Of a DNA stretch of 64,000 nucleotides, positions 1 to 8,804 are shown in pieces; the first letter of the stretch is position 1; each line of letters opens with the position of its first letter. The position numbers and the translations under genes were made by a program. The stretch lies in contig DBBV01000017.1 in the NCBI GenBank assembly GCA_002292375.1, positions 77,313-141,312 on the forward strand. Direction: 5' to 3'. This stretch comes from Methylococcaceae bacterium UBA975. Lineage in GTDB: Bacteria; Pseudomonadota; Gammaproteobacteria; Methylococcales; Cycloclasticaceae. The notes below the pieces were generated by a model. That model was not told the DNA's origin and ran no database searches. It saw nothing but the letters and a program-made list of their open reading frames with translations.

Positions 1-377
1 CAAAGGATTAAATACGGCAAAAAAGCCAAATCAACTAACGCAATAAACCAGTCGTCAACCCAGTTGTTCATAAACGGCATCAGCCTGCCCAATAACCAAA
101 CAAGAACCAGGGAGGCGAGTTTTATACCGCTGGCCGTCTCTCTTCCGGTCCAGTTTTTAACTGCCGTTAATAAAAAACCACTGACGACAGCAACGGTATA
201 ACCAAATAGCATTTCATGCGCATGCCAGTTAAGCGGGGAATAATAATTTTGCGGAAATCCACCATGGGCGATAAGCCCACCCCATAGGGCAATAAAAACC
301 ACCGCCGATATGCCTGCTAATAGAAAGAAAGGCCTAAAACCCAGCGACCAAACTGCTGTTGTTGTCATATTTAACAT
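1..377 (-). CDS. nnrS: NnrS family heme/copper membrane protein, 3' part cut by window edge
   Basis: Only the N-terminal part (about 125 residues) of a multi-pass inner-membrane protein is present; the rest lies beyond base 1. It opens with the family pattern LGFRPFFLLAG, then a hydrophobic helix, WHAHEMLFGY and GFLLTAVKNWTG, which are hallmarks of NnrS. NnrS proteins are heme- and copper-containing membrane proteins linked to nitric oxide stress and denitrification in other proteobacteria. An ATG at 368 is an equally possible start. The gene follows lolD by about 25 bases on the same strand, so it may be cotranscribed with the Lol genes, although no functional link is known. Family assignment is secure; the physiological role here is inferred. 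Confidence 0.85.
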   Translation of the reverse strand, partial: MLNMTTTAVWSLGFRPFFLLAGISAVVFIALWGGLIAHGGFPQNYYSPLNWHAHEMLFGYTVAVVSGFLLTAVKNWTGRETASGIKLASLVLVWLLGRLMPFMNNWVDDWFIALVDLAFLPYLIL

Positions 378-402
378 CCATTTTAAACTCTGGTTTAACG
401 TA

Positions 403-1083
403 TCAGTCCAATAACCGGCCATTCTCGAGAGATAACACCCTGTCCATTTTGCTTGCCAAGTGTGCATCATGTGTCACCAATAACAAGCTGATGTTTAGCT
501 CTTGATTAAGTGCCAACATCAGCTCGTAGATCTGCTCAGCTGTTTTTTTATCTAAATTACCCGTAGGCTCATCGGCTAAGATACACTTCGGCTTAGTCAC
601 CAAGGCCCGCGCAATCGCCACTCGCTGACGCTCACCACCCGACAGCTCGCCAAAACGGTGCTCAACGCGGTGTTCTAGACCCACTTGCTGCAGCATTTTA
701 AAGGCCTTTTCAGTTGCCGACGCCACATTTTCACCACCAATCAACAAGGGCATGCTAACGTTTTCTAAAGCACTAAACTCGGCTAATAGGTGGTGAAATT
801 GATAAACAAAGCCGAGGCACTTGTTTCTTAACAAAGAGCGTTGCACCTCGGTTAGTTCAAATAAATTTTTACCATCCATCGACACCGTACCCGACGTTGG
901 CTGATCTAAGCCACCCAGCAAATGCAACAAGGTACTTTTACCTGAGCCCGATGTCCCCATAATAGCAAGGCGCTCGCCCCGTGCTAAGGACAAGTCAATG
1001 CCAGTTAACACCGGCACCAACAAGGACTTTTCTCCAAACGTTTTCGTCAAGCCCGTGCAGCTTAATACGCTGTTATTATTCAT
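403..1083 (-). CDS. lolD: Lipoprotein-releasing ABC transporter ATPase LolD
   Basis: ATPase of the inner-membrane complex that extracts outer-membrane lipoproteins and hands them to LolA. At 226 residues it has the usual length. Visible motifs are Walker A GTSGSGKST (residues 43-51), the family-typical FVYQFHHLL (92-100, Q-loop), the ABC signature LSGGERQR (147-154), Walker B ending ADEP (D171, E172) and the switch histidine H205. It overlaps the upstream permease gene by 8 bases, so the two are translationally coupled. MacB-type ATPases are the nearest alternative, but the FHHLL segment and the permease neighbour favour LolD. Confidence 0.95.
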   Translation of the reverse strand: MNNNSVLSCTGLTKTFGEKSLLVPVLTGIDLSLARGERLAIMGTSGSGKSTLLHLLGGLDQPTSGTVSMDGKNLFELTEVQRSLLRNKCLGFVYQFHHLLAEFSALENVSMPLLIGGENVASATEKAFKMLQQVGLEHRVEHRFGELSGGERQRVAIARALVTKPKCILADEPTGNLDKKTAEQIYELMLALNQELNISLLLVTHDAHLASKMDRVLSLENGRLLD

Positions 1084-2323
1084 AGCGTAGCGCCTCAGCT
1101 GGGTTTACTCGGGACGCCTGAAATGCCGGGTAAATGGTTGATAAAATCGACAAAATAAACGAGTAACTGGCTATGGTAGTGACGTCAGACCAGTCCAGTT
1201 TAGACGGTAAATCACTGATGTAATAAATTTCAGCGGGTAAAAACTGCACTTGAAAAAACTGTTCTATCGCTGGCACCAGGGTCTCGACATTCAACGCCAA
1301 GGCGACGCCACTGATGACACCCACCACCGTACCTATTAAACCGATCAGCGTTCCTTGCACCATAAAGACGCCCATCACCGAGCGGGGAGTAAAGCCAAGG
1401 GTTCGAAGAATGGCAATCTCAGAGCGTTTATCGGTAACCACCATGACCAAGGTCGAAACAATATTGAATGCCGCCACTGCAACGATTAACATTAGAATAA
1501 TAAACATGACCCGTTTTTCGGTTTTTATCGCCTTGAAAAAATTGCTGTGCTCCATGGTCCAATTGGACAGTCTAAAGTTTGCCGGTAAGATTTTTGCAAT
1601 TTGATGCGTAACCTGCGGCGCCATAAATAAGTCGTCTAATTTTAATCGAATGCCGCTGACGCCTTTGTTTAAACGCATTAGCTTAGAGCCATCAGCCAAA
1701 TGGATGAGTGCTAAGTTGCGATCGTACTCGTACATACCTACTTCGAATAAGCCCGTCACTGTAAAACGTTTTAAACGCGGAAAAATGCCTGCGGGTGTGG
1801 GTGTAACCTGCGGTGTTATTACTGTTACCTTATCACCCACCCCAACACCTAAATAACGTGCGAGTTCTGCGCCTAAAATGATGCTAAAGTCACCCGCGGC
1901 CAATTGCGATACGTCACCCAGCACCATTTTTTCGCTTATATCAGACACCTGCCCTTCTTGTGCTGGCAAAATGCCGTGTAATAAACTGCCGCTCACCCGC
2001 TGATTAGCACTGAGCATTACCTCTGCTCTAACAAAGGGTGCCCAACCCTCAATCGCCTGTGAGCTCTGTAGGTTATCGCCTAGCTTTTGCCAGTCATGTA
2101 AGGCATTGCTATATTCAGACACGGTAATATGCGATGCCATACCTAAGATCTTCTCGCGCAACTGCGCTTCAAACCCATTCATCACTGACAACACAGTAAT
2201 CAGTGCCATAACACCCAAGGCAATACCTAACATGGAGGTCATACTGATAAAGGATATAAACCCAGAGCGCTGTTTCGCTCGGGTGTAACGTAAGCCAATA
2301 AAAATTTCGAGGGGTTTAAACAT
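1076..2323 (-). CDS. lolC: Lipoprotein-releasing system permease (LolC/LolE family)
   Basis: Inner-membrane permease of the Lol lipoprotein exporter, 415 residues. It shows an N-terminal membrane helix (about 25-50), a large periplasmic MacB-like domain (about 51-265) and three C-terminal helices, the first at about 270-295 followed by the conserved cytoplasmic TDKRSEIAILRTLGF coupling stretch. The C-terminus ends in the typical RVNPAEALRYE. It is followed directly by lolD, and no second permease gene follows, unlike the lolC-lolD-lolE order of enterics. It may therefore be the single homodimeric permease called LolF in some gammaproteobacteria. The family is certain; the C/E/F subtype is not. 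Confidence 0.9.
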   Translation of the reverse strand: MFKPLEIFIGLRYTRAKQRSGFISFISMTSMLGIALGVMALITVLSVMNGFEAQLREKILGMASHITVSEYSNALHDWQKLGDNLQSSQAIEGWAPFVRAEVMLSANQRVSGSLLHGILPAQEGQVSDISEKMVLGDVSQLAAGDFSIILGAELARYLGVGVGDKVTVITPQVTPTPAGIFPRLKRFTVTGLFEVGMYEYDRNLALIHLADGSKLMRLNKGVSGIRLKLDDLFMAPQVTHQIAKILPANFRLSNWTMEHSNFFKAIKTEKRVMFIILMLIVAVAAFNIVSTLVMVVTDKRSEIAILRTLGFTPRSVMGVFMVQGTLIGLIGTVVGVISGVALALNVETLVPAIEQFFQVQFLPAEIYYISDLPSKLDWSDVTTIASYSFILSILSTIYPAFQASRVNPAEALRYE

Positions 2324-2436
2324 ATCGGATAATTAGAGCATAAATTAAATGTATTAGCCGCAATTGCGTAAAGAGAATTTTCAATGCTGTCATCAGGGGT
2401 GGTATATTTACGCACACTGTGACAGAGGAAATACAG

Positions 2437-2742
2437 ATGACTTTACAAAAAATTAGCCTCACCTGCTTATTCAGCTTAATTGTGTTTAACAGCAATGCTG
2501 ATGTCTTATTAATAGATCTGATCAACAAAGAACCTATTAACTCAGCCTCCGGTATACCACGGCCAACACAGGGTCAGTCGATGGAACAGGTTAAATTACT
2601 GTTTGGCGAGCCTAACAAAATTTACCCAGCAATTGGTGAGCCACCAATTTCACGCTGGAAGTATGCATCGTTTTCCGTGTATTTTGAGCATCACCACGTG
2701 ATCCATAGCGTGGTCAATAAACCCAATAAGCCAACGCATTAA
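2437..2742 (+). CDS. Small secreted protein with a BamE/SmpA-like fold
   Basis: The start at 2437 is chosen because an AGAGGAA ribosome-binding site sits six bases upstream; an upstream in-frame GTG at 2419 lacks one. The 101-residue product begins with a signal peptide (about residues 1-21, ending SNA). The mature part carries GQSMEQVKLLFGEPNKI and then RWKYASFSVYFEHHHVIHSVV. This resembles the small BamE/OmlA (SmpA) fold, where a helix with the G-x-S-x-x-x-V pattern precedes a short beta sheet. There is no lipobox cysteine at the predicted cleavage site, so it is probably periplasmic and not a lipoprotein. It is divergent from lolC. The function is unknown. Confidence 0.65.
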   Translation: MTLQKISLTCLFSLIVFNSNADVLLIDLINKEPINSASGIPRPTQGQSMEQVKLLFGEPNKIYPAIGEPPISRWKYASFSVYFEHHHVIHSVVNKPNKPTH

Positions 2743-2837
2743 GGTCCCTTGCCCAACACGCTACTACAAAGAGCTGCCCCATTACGTGGTTTAAGCTGCA
2801 TCAGTCGTGTATAAAAGAGGTTTAGGGCGCATCAATA

Positions 2838-2860
2838 GCCGCTAGCTTAAGCGGCTTTTT
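2838..2860 (+). terminator. Rho-independent terminator after the BamE-like gene
   Basis: A perfect 6-bp stem (GCCGCT/AGCGGC, 2838-2843 and 2850-2855) with a 6-base loop is followed at once by TTTTT. It lies about 95 bases beyond the stop of the small secreted protein gene and before the convergent dehydrogenase gene. Confidence 0.7.
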
Positions 2861-2880
2861 CCTAGCCGTTACTTACACAA

Positions 2881-3771
2881 TCAATCATTGCTGTAAAACT
2901 CGTCACGCGCCATATCGACTAAAGCAAACAAATCAGACTCATCCCAGCCCTCTTGCATCGCCTGCGTCATATAAGATGATAATACCTCAGCCAAGGGCAG
3001 TTTAATACCTGATTCTCTTGCCGTCTGTAACACCGCAAGCATGTCTTTCTGTACGAGCTTCAACGAACCTTGCCCTTGGTCAAACCTCTGTTCTTTTGCC
3101 CGTGGCAGCATAAAGTCAATCACATGGTTCGGCGCAACACAATCACTCAACACCTTAAGAACTGTGTCTGCCTGATGCCCGCTGCGACCGGCCAGCGCTA
3201 TAGCCTCCGCTATACCATTCAAGGTCGCTGCAAAGGTTAACTGATGACATAGCTTTAATAACTGCCCTTCTCCACTTTCCCCTAGGTAATGCACTTTATC
3301 GGCGAAGCTATTTAAAATAGGCAATACTTTTTTAAAAGACGGTTCATCCCCGCCAACCATCATCGCTAAACGGCCCGTTTCAGCCCACGGCGTAGAACCA
3401 CTAATAGGCGCATCCAGAAACACCTTACCTTTGTTGATCGCCGCTTTGGCCAAGGTTTGGCATTGCCCCCTCGGCATGGTGCCTAGATCGACAATAATGC
3501 CTCCCGCAGACATGCTATCCAACAAACCCTGTTGCTCACAAATCACTTGTTCTGTTATATCGGCATGCGAAACACTAATAAAAACCAGCTTCTTGGAGGT
3601 ACCCAGCTGCTTTAAATCGCTGGCCCGCCTAGCACCTGACTTAACAGCCAACTTAATTGCATCCTTAGACACATCATAAACAGTTAAGGGATACCCAGCC
3701 TTTAATAGCCTACTGACAATCGCTTGCCCCATCGCTCCCAAGCCAACAAAACCAATTTCAAATGAGTCCAT
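2881..3771 (-). CDS. NAD(P)-dependent beta-hydroxyacid dehydrogenase (3-hydroxyisobutyrate / tartronate semialdehyde reductase family)
   Basis: A 296-residue oxidoreductase with an N-terminal Rossmann motif GFVGLGAMGQAI (residues 7-18), the substrate-binding stretch FLDAPISGSTPWAETG (118-133) and the catalytic lysine K173 in the C-terminal helical domain. In relatives the lysine is usually followed by an asparagine three or four positions on; here the stretch reads KLCHQ, so that asparagine is His/Gln. Members act on 3-hydroxyisobutyrate, tartronate semialdehyde, succinic semialdehyde or related acids, and the sequence alone does not choose between them. The gene stands alone, divergent from mfd. 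3-Hydroxyisobutyrate is a valine-degradation intermediate, but no other valine gene is adjacent. Confidence 0.8.
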   Translation of the reverse strand: MDSFEIGFVGLGAMGQAIVSRLLKAGYPLTVYDVSKDAIKLAVKSGARRASDLKQLGTSKKLVFISVSHADITEQVICEQQGLLDSMSAGGIIVDLGTMPRGQCQTLAKAAINKGKVFLDAPISGSTPWAETGRLAMMVGGDEPSFKKVLPILNSFADKVHYLGESGEGQLLKLCHQLTFAATLNGIAEAIALAGRSGHQADTVLKVLSDCVAPNHVIDFMLPRAKEQRFDQGQGSLKLVQKDMLAVLQTARESGIKLPLAEVLSSYMTQAMQEGWDESDLFALVDMARDEFYSND

Positions 3772-3922
3772 TAATCATTCCCTTAAAAATTTCTGTTTAT
3801 TTAAACACACGTTGTTTTGATAACGACCCCTAGCGCAATATTAACTATAAAATTAATTCGAACACACCCACCTTAATGTTTATGAGAAAATACGGCGGTC
3901 ATCCATTTATTTTTTATACCGC

Positions 3923-6900
3923 ATGCCACTTGCTACACCTGTATTACCCACCGACCTGAAGCAAACCATAGATTGGGGCACCTTTGACGGCTGCTCGGAT
4001 GCGTTGGCCATTGCTAATGCAGGGCAAAATGCCAATCAATTATTACTGGTTATTTGCTGTGACACCCAGGCGGCACTTCGGTTAGAGCGCGAAATTCCTT
4101 TTTTCATCACTAACCAAACCCCGGTCATTCACTTTCCTGATTGGGAAGTACTGCCTTACGATAGCTTCTCCCCATTAGCTGAAATCATTTCCGACCGCTT
4201 ACACACCTTATATCGTCTACAAACGCTCAGCAAAGGCATTCTAATCATCACGGTCGGCTGCCTATTACAGCGCCTTGCACCACGCGATCAACTGTTAAAT
4301 GCCTGTTTTTTATTACACAAGGGAGATACGTTAAATATTGAACAAACGCGATTAAACTTCGATAAGCTGGGTTATCAAAACGTACCTGCCGTGCAACAGC
4401 ATGGCGAATATTCCGTGCGCGGATCTATTCTTGATATTTTCCCCATGGGGAGCAAGCAGCCCTACCGAATTGATTTATTTGCCGATGAAGTCGAGTCTAT
4501 CCGCACCTTTGATACCGATAGCCAACGCTCCATTGAACTCGTCACATCGATTCAGTTATTTCCTGCGCGAGAGTTTCCGGTTAACGACGACAGCATTCAG
4601 TTGTTTAGACGAAAGTTTCGAGAGCGCTTTAGCACCGTTTCCGATAAAAACCCTTTGTACCAGCAAGTATCTAAAGGCAATATGCCTAATGGGATCGAAA
4701 ATTATTTACCGCTTTTTGTCGATCACACGGAATCCTTTTTTGACTACATTCCCAAGGCCACCTTAGTACTACACGGTGATATCCACACCGCCCGAAAAAC
4801 ATTTATCGGCCAAGTAAACGAACGATTCGAGCACCGACAAAACGACCTTCAACGCCCGGCATTGAGTCCCGACTTGTTGTTTCACACCACCGATGATTTC
4901 CAACATAGCATCGACCAATACCCAAGCGTCTCGTTGCATAGCCACCTGCACGAGGCTGACAAAACGCCCTTAATTAATGTTAAAGAAGATCACAATGCCA
5001 GCGCTCTTCATGCTCTGTTGTCCTTGCCGGAGCATAAGACCTTATTCGTTGCCGAATCAGCAGGACACCGCGAGACCATGCTACTGCAATTAAACAAACA
5101 GCAGGTTCGACCAAGCACAGTTAAAAGCTGGCAACAATTTATCACTGGCGAGCAATTAATTTGTATTACCGTTGCGGCTATCGATGAGGGTTTAAGTTTA
5201 CCTAGTCTGAGTATCGTGACAGAAAACAACCTGTTCGGCACCCGCGTACAACAACGTAGGCGACGGCGCGCCTCATCAAGCCAACGCCTTGAAAACATTT
5301 TTAATAGCTTAGCCGAACTAGAGCTTGGCTCGCCCGTTGTCCACCAAGAGCACGGGGTGGGACGCTATATTGGTTTAAATCATATTGTTATCGATGATAT
5401 TGAAACTGAATTCCTCACCTTGGAATACGCCAATAACGATAAGCTCTATGTACCGGTATCGTCACTCAATTTAATTGGCCGGTATATGGGCACCCAAGGC
5501 GATACGGCGCCGTTGCACAGACTAGGCAGCGATCAATGGGAAAAAGCACGCAAAAAAGCGCTCAAACGGGCACGCGATGTGGCAGCTGAGCTATTGGACA
5601 TTCACGCCAGACGCGCTGCCAAGCCGGGACGTGCCATGTTAGTCGATACGGATGACTACGACACCTTCGCACGCGCTTTTCCTTTTGAAGAGACCGAAGA
5701 TCAGGCCACGGCGATCGAACAAACATTGCACGACATGAGTCTGGCGAAGCCGATGGACCGTGTGGTGTGTGGTGACGTTGGTTTTGGTAAAACCGAGGTC
5801 GCGATGCGCGCCGCTTATACGGCTGCCTCTAACGGTTATCAAACCGCCGTATTGGTCCCAACAACTTTATTAGCCCAACAACATTACCAAAATTTTTCTG
5901 ACCGCTTTGCTGATTGGCCGTTTCGAGTAGAGGTTCTGTCGCGTTTTATTAGCGCCAAGCAACAAAATCAAATAATAGACGATACCGCCGCTGGCAAGGT
6001 CGATATTTTAATAGGCACCCATAAATTGCTGCAAAAATCCTTGGCGTATAAAAACCTGGGGCTGGTCATTATTGATGAAGAACAACGGTTTGGCGTACGC
6101 CACAAAGAGCATTTTAAATCCATGCGCTCTGAAGTAGACATGCTGACTTTAACCGCCACACCTATTCCTAGAACGCTTAACCAAGCCATGTCGGGTTTGC
6201 GTGACATTTCGATTATCGCTACCCCGCCGCCAAACCGTCACGCAATAGAAACCTTTGTTTCTGAATGGAATAGCGCACTTATCCAAGAGGCATGCCAACG
6301 TGAAATACGTCGTGGCGGCCAACTGTTCGTTCTGCACAATGACATTGCCAGCATGGACAGGGTTATTCGCGATATCAAGGCCTTAGTGCCCGACGCATCC
6401 GTGCAAAAAGCGCATGGGCAAATGCGCGAAAGCGAGCTAGAACAAATCATGTTGGATTTTTATCACCACCGTTTTGATATTTTAGTCTCAACCACCATTA
6501 TCGAAAATGGCATCGACTTACCCAACGCTAATACGATCATTATTAATCGTGCAGATAAACTGGGTTTATCACAATTGCACCAATTACGGGGCCGGGTTGG
6601 TCGCTCCCATCACCGAGCCTATGCTTATATGATTGTGCCGCCTGAAGGCGTGATGACTAAAGACGCCATCAAACGCATTGAGGCAATACAAAGCAGTGCC
6701 GATTTAGGCGCTGGCTTTAGCCTATCGACCCACGATATGGAAATTCGTGGTGCGGGCGAACTGTTGGGTGATAATCAAAGCGGTGAAATTCAAGAAATAG
6801 GCTTTACCCTCTACACCGAACTGCTCGATAACGCAGTCAACGCCATTAAATCCGGCAAGCAACCCGAACTCGAACAGCGTATTGATACCGGCCCTGAAAT

Positions 6901-7333
6901 TGACCTGCACGCCAGTGCTTTAATCCCGGATGATTACCTGCCGGATGTACATACCCGCTTGGTGCTGTACAAACGAATTGCCAGCGCTGACAACAATGAT
7001 GAGCTGCATGACTTACAAATTGAAATGATTGATCGCTTCGGCTTATTACCGGATAGCACCAAACATTTATTCGGTATTAGTGAGATAAAGCTTCAGGCTC
7101 AGCGTATCGGGGTGGATAAAATCACCTTTGCTAAATCAAACGGTCGCCTGCAATTCTCGGATCAACCACAAGTTGATCCAGCAAAAATTATTCAATTAAT
7201 TCAAACCCAACCGCAAGTATTTCAATTAGATGGCCCACAAAAACTGCGTTTCATCAAAAAACTCGATAGCGTCGAACAGAAAGTAGCGTTTATACTCGAG
7301 CTCTTAGATTCAATAACTTTAGCCTCAAATTAA
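3923..7333 (+). CDS. mfd: Transcription-repair coupling factor Mfd
   Basis: DNA translocase that removes RNA polymerase stalled at lesions and recruits UvrA. The 1136-residue protein has the full domain order: an N-terminal UvrB-like region (about 1-330), a CarD-like RNA polymerase interaction domain beginning GSPVVHQEHGVGRYIG (about 464-535), an RecG-like helicase core with Walker A GDVGFGKTE (about 616-624) and the DEEQRFG box (about 718-724), a second helicase lobe containing RGRVGRS, and the C-terminal TRCF domain. No clear Shine-Dalgarno sequence precedes the ATG, which follows a T-rich stretch. csiV begins one base after its stop. The uvrC gene also lies in this window, far downstream. 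Confidence 0.98.
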   Translation: MPLATPVLPTDLKQTIDWGTFDGCSDALAIANAGQNANQLLLVICCDTQAALRLEREIPFFITNQTPVIHFPDWEVLPYDSFSPLAEIISDRLHTLYRLQTLSKGILIITVGCLLQRLAPRDQLLNACFLLHKGDTLNIEQTRLNFDKLGYQNVPAVQQHGEYSVRGSILDIFPMGSKQPYRIDLFADEVESIRTFDTDSQRSIELVTSIQLFPAREFPVNDDSIQLFRRKFRERFSTVSDKNPLYQQVSKGNMPNGIENYLPLFVDHTESFFDYIPKATLVLHGDIHTARKTFIGQVNERFEHRQNDLQRPALSPDLLFHTTDDFQHSIDQYPSVSLHSHLHEADKTPLINVKEDHNASALHALLSLPEHKTLFVAESAGHRETMLLQLNKQQVRPSTVKSWQQFITGEQLICITVAAIDEGLSLPSLSIVTENNLFGTRVQQRRRRRASSSQRLENIFNSLAELELGSPVVHQEHGVGRYIGLNHIVIDDIETEFLTLEYANNDKLYVPVSSLNLIGRYMGTQGDTAPLHRLGSDQWEKARKKALKRARDVAAELLDIHARRAAKPGRAMLVDTDDYDTFARAFPFEETEDQATAIEQTLHDMSLAKPMDRVVCGDVGFGKTEVAMRAAYTAASNGYQTAVLVPTTLLAQQHYQNFSDRFADWPFRVEVLSRFISAKQQNQIIDDTAAGKVDILIGTHKLLQKSLAYKNLGLVIIDEEQRFGVRHKEHFKSMRSEVDMLTLTATPIPRTLNQAMSGLRDISIIATPPPNRHAIETFVSEWNSALIQEACQREIRRGGQLFVLHNDIASMDRVIRDIKALVPDASVQKAHGQMRESELEQIMLDFYHHRFDILVSTTIIENGIDLPNANTIIINRADKLGLSQLHQLRGRVGRSHHRAYAYMIVPPEGVMTKDAIKRIEAIQSSADLGAGFSLSTHDMEIRGAGELLGDNQSGEIQEIGFTLYTELLDNAVNAIKSGKQPELEQRIDTGPEIDLHASALIPDDYLPDVHTRLVLYKRIASADNNDELHDLQIEMIDRFGLLPDSTKHLFGISEIKLQAQRIGVDKITFAKSNGRLQFSDQPQVDPAKIIQLIQTQPQVFQLDGPQKLRFIKKLDSVEQKVAFILELLDSITLASN

Positions 7334-7334
7334 T

Positions 7335-8054
7335 ATGATGTTATTCAAATCAAAAATAGCGCTTATCACACTAGTCGTACTACTAAGCTACCCCGCCTTT
7401 TCACTGGAACAAATGCGCTGGTACAGTATTGAATACATTGTATTTGAACACAACAATGTTCCCAGTCAGTTGGCCGAGGAGTGGACAAAAGACCCCTTAC
7501 ACATGCCGGAGCACGCGAGAGAATTAAATACCCGTAGCGGCCAACAAGCCTTTAGCCCATTGGCCATCAACCAACAGCAATTACACGGCGTGTATAAACG
7601 CTTAACACAACTCAACGCCTATACGCCACTGCATCACGGGGGTTGGATTCAACCATTGGATGAATCAAGCCCGAAACTTGGCGTTCAAATACGGCAGCAA
7701 CTTGGCCATAATCGGCTTGAAGGCAGTATCACCTTTCACCGTGGCAACTATTTGCATTTGGATATTGACCTTCAACTCAGCGATTCTAGCCAGGTATCCA
7801 CTCTGCAACACGACAGCGCTTACCCGGCTCTTACCACCGCTACACGCTACCGACTGTTTGAGAGTCGGCGAATAAAAAGCAGCGAAAGCAATTATTTTGA
7901 CCACCCCCGCCTTGGCGTTATCGCCATCGTCGAAGCGATTAATTCACCACTAGCCGCAGTAGAAACGAACGATTTAATTGACGAAAAGCAGTTGCAAGCG
8001 GGCGCCTTTGAAACGCGTGGAACAAATACTGACAGTAAAATTAATGAAAACTAG
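7335..8054 (+). CDS. csiV: CsiV family periplasmic protein
   Basis: A 239-residue protein with an N-terminal signal peptide (about 1-22, ending AFS) and the CsiV family pattern: MRWYSIEYIVFEH near the mature start, a central LTQLNAYTPLHHGGWIQP, and a C-terminal YRLFESRRIKSSESNYFDHPRLGVIAIV. CsiV was described in Vibrio cholerae as a peptidoglycan-binding partner of the LpoA/PBP1A system. Its position one base after mfd matches the arrangement in other gammaproteobacteria. Its last four bases overlap the end of the convergent DUF3581 gene, leaving no room for a separate terminator. Confidence 0.8.
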   Translation: MMLFKSKIALITLVVLLSYPAFSLEQMRWYSIEYIVFEHNNVPSQLAEEWTKDPLHMPEHARELNTRSGQQAFSPLAINQQQLHGVYKRLTQLNAYTPLHHGGWIQPLDESSPKLGVQIRQQLGHNRLEGSITFHRGNYLHLDIDLQLSDSSQVSTLQHDSAYPALTTATRYRLFESRRIKSSESNYFDHPRLGVIAIVEAINSPLAAVETNDLIDEKQLQAGAFETRGTNTDSKINEN

Positions 8055-8758
8055 GTCTGATACGCCTGCTTAGTCATATTGTAATCAGACACAATCACAT
8101 CTATCTCAGACTGCTGGTAGTCGCGCAAGCCGCTCACCACCATATCTTTTGTACCGTGACCAATCGACAGTCCATCTACGAACAAGTCAAATTCAAGTTT
8201 AACACTTCCTTTTTTGCCATCAACCTCCATCGACGCACCGGCAAACTCTAGCGTTAACTCACCGGCAGGAAAGTGATCGATATGCACCGCCATATCTTTG
8301 TAAATAATCAACGGCCGCGCCGGGTTGATCATCACCTTATTTTTCTTCATTAATTCAATTAAAATTTCAGGAAATGTTCGACCTGAAAATTGCACGTATT
8401 TTTCGATTAAACTATTAACGAATAGGGCGTCGTCTGTCTTTTCGCCCGAACGGTGGACCGTCATTTGTGGTTTATTATGTTGATCGACTAAGCAACAAAC
8501 CGTCAAACTCGGGTCAGGCAAACTGATAACCGTTTGCTCTGTCACCATGCTTTCAAAGTCAAAGCGCATGGTTTGGCTAACACCCAACTCAACTAACGCC
8601 ACCGCAAATAACAAATCGCCTGGTACACAAAAGCGTTTGGCGTCTATATCGTGGATGGGGTTAAAATCACCGGCAACTGATTTGGCAAAACGACTGGCTT
8701 GTTGTCGACTGAAGCTAACTTGTCGTCCTTGTTTGCTATAAAACTGTTCTAAATTCAT
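8051..8758 (-). CDS. DUF3581 family protein
   Basis: A 235-residue cytosolic protein with no signal peptide or membrane segment. The N-terminus (SRQQASRFAKSVAGDFNPIHD) and the following GDLLFAVAL are typical of the DUF3581 family found across gammaproteobacteria. The GDFNPIHD stretch resembles the hydratase motif of MaoC-like hot-dog proteins, in which Asp and His are catalytic, so an acyl-thioester role is conceivable but unproven. It is the last gene of the nagZ-hpt-mtnP run, 46 bases after mtnP, and overlaps csiV tail to tail. Function unknown. Confidence 0.75.
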   Translation of the reverse strand: MNLEQFYSKQGRQVSFSRQQASRFAKSVAGDFNPIHDIDAKRFCVPGDLLFAVALVELGVSQTMRFDFESMVTEQTVISLPDPSLTVCCLVDQHNKPQMTVHRSGEKTDDALFVNSLIEKYVQFSGRTFPEILIELMKKNKVMINPARPLIIYKDMAVHIDHFPAGELTLEFAGASMEVDGKKGSVKLEFDLFVDGLSIGHGTKDMVVSGLRDYQQSEIDVIVSDYNMTKQAYQT

Positions 8759-8804
8759 TTTTTTGTCTTATTATTTTTTTTCGTATGGTACACCGGACAG
8801 CGTT

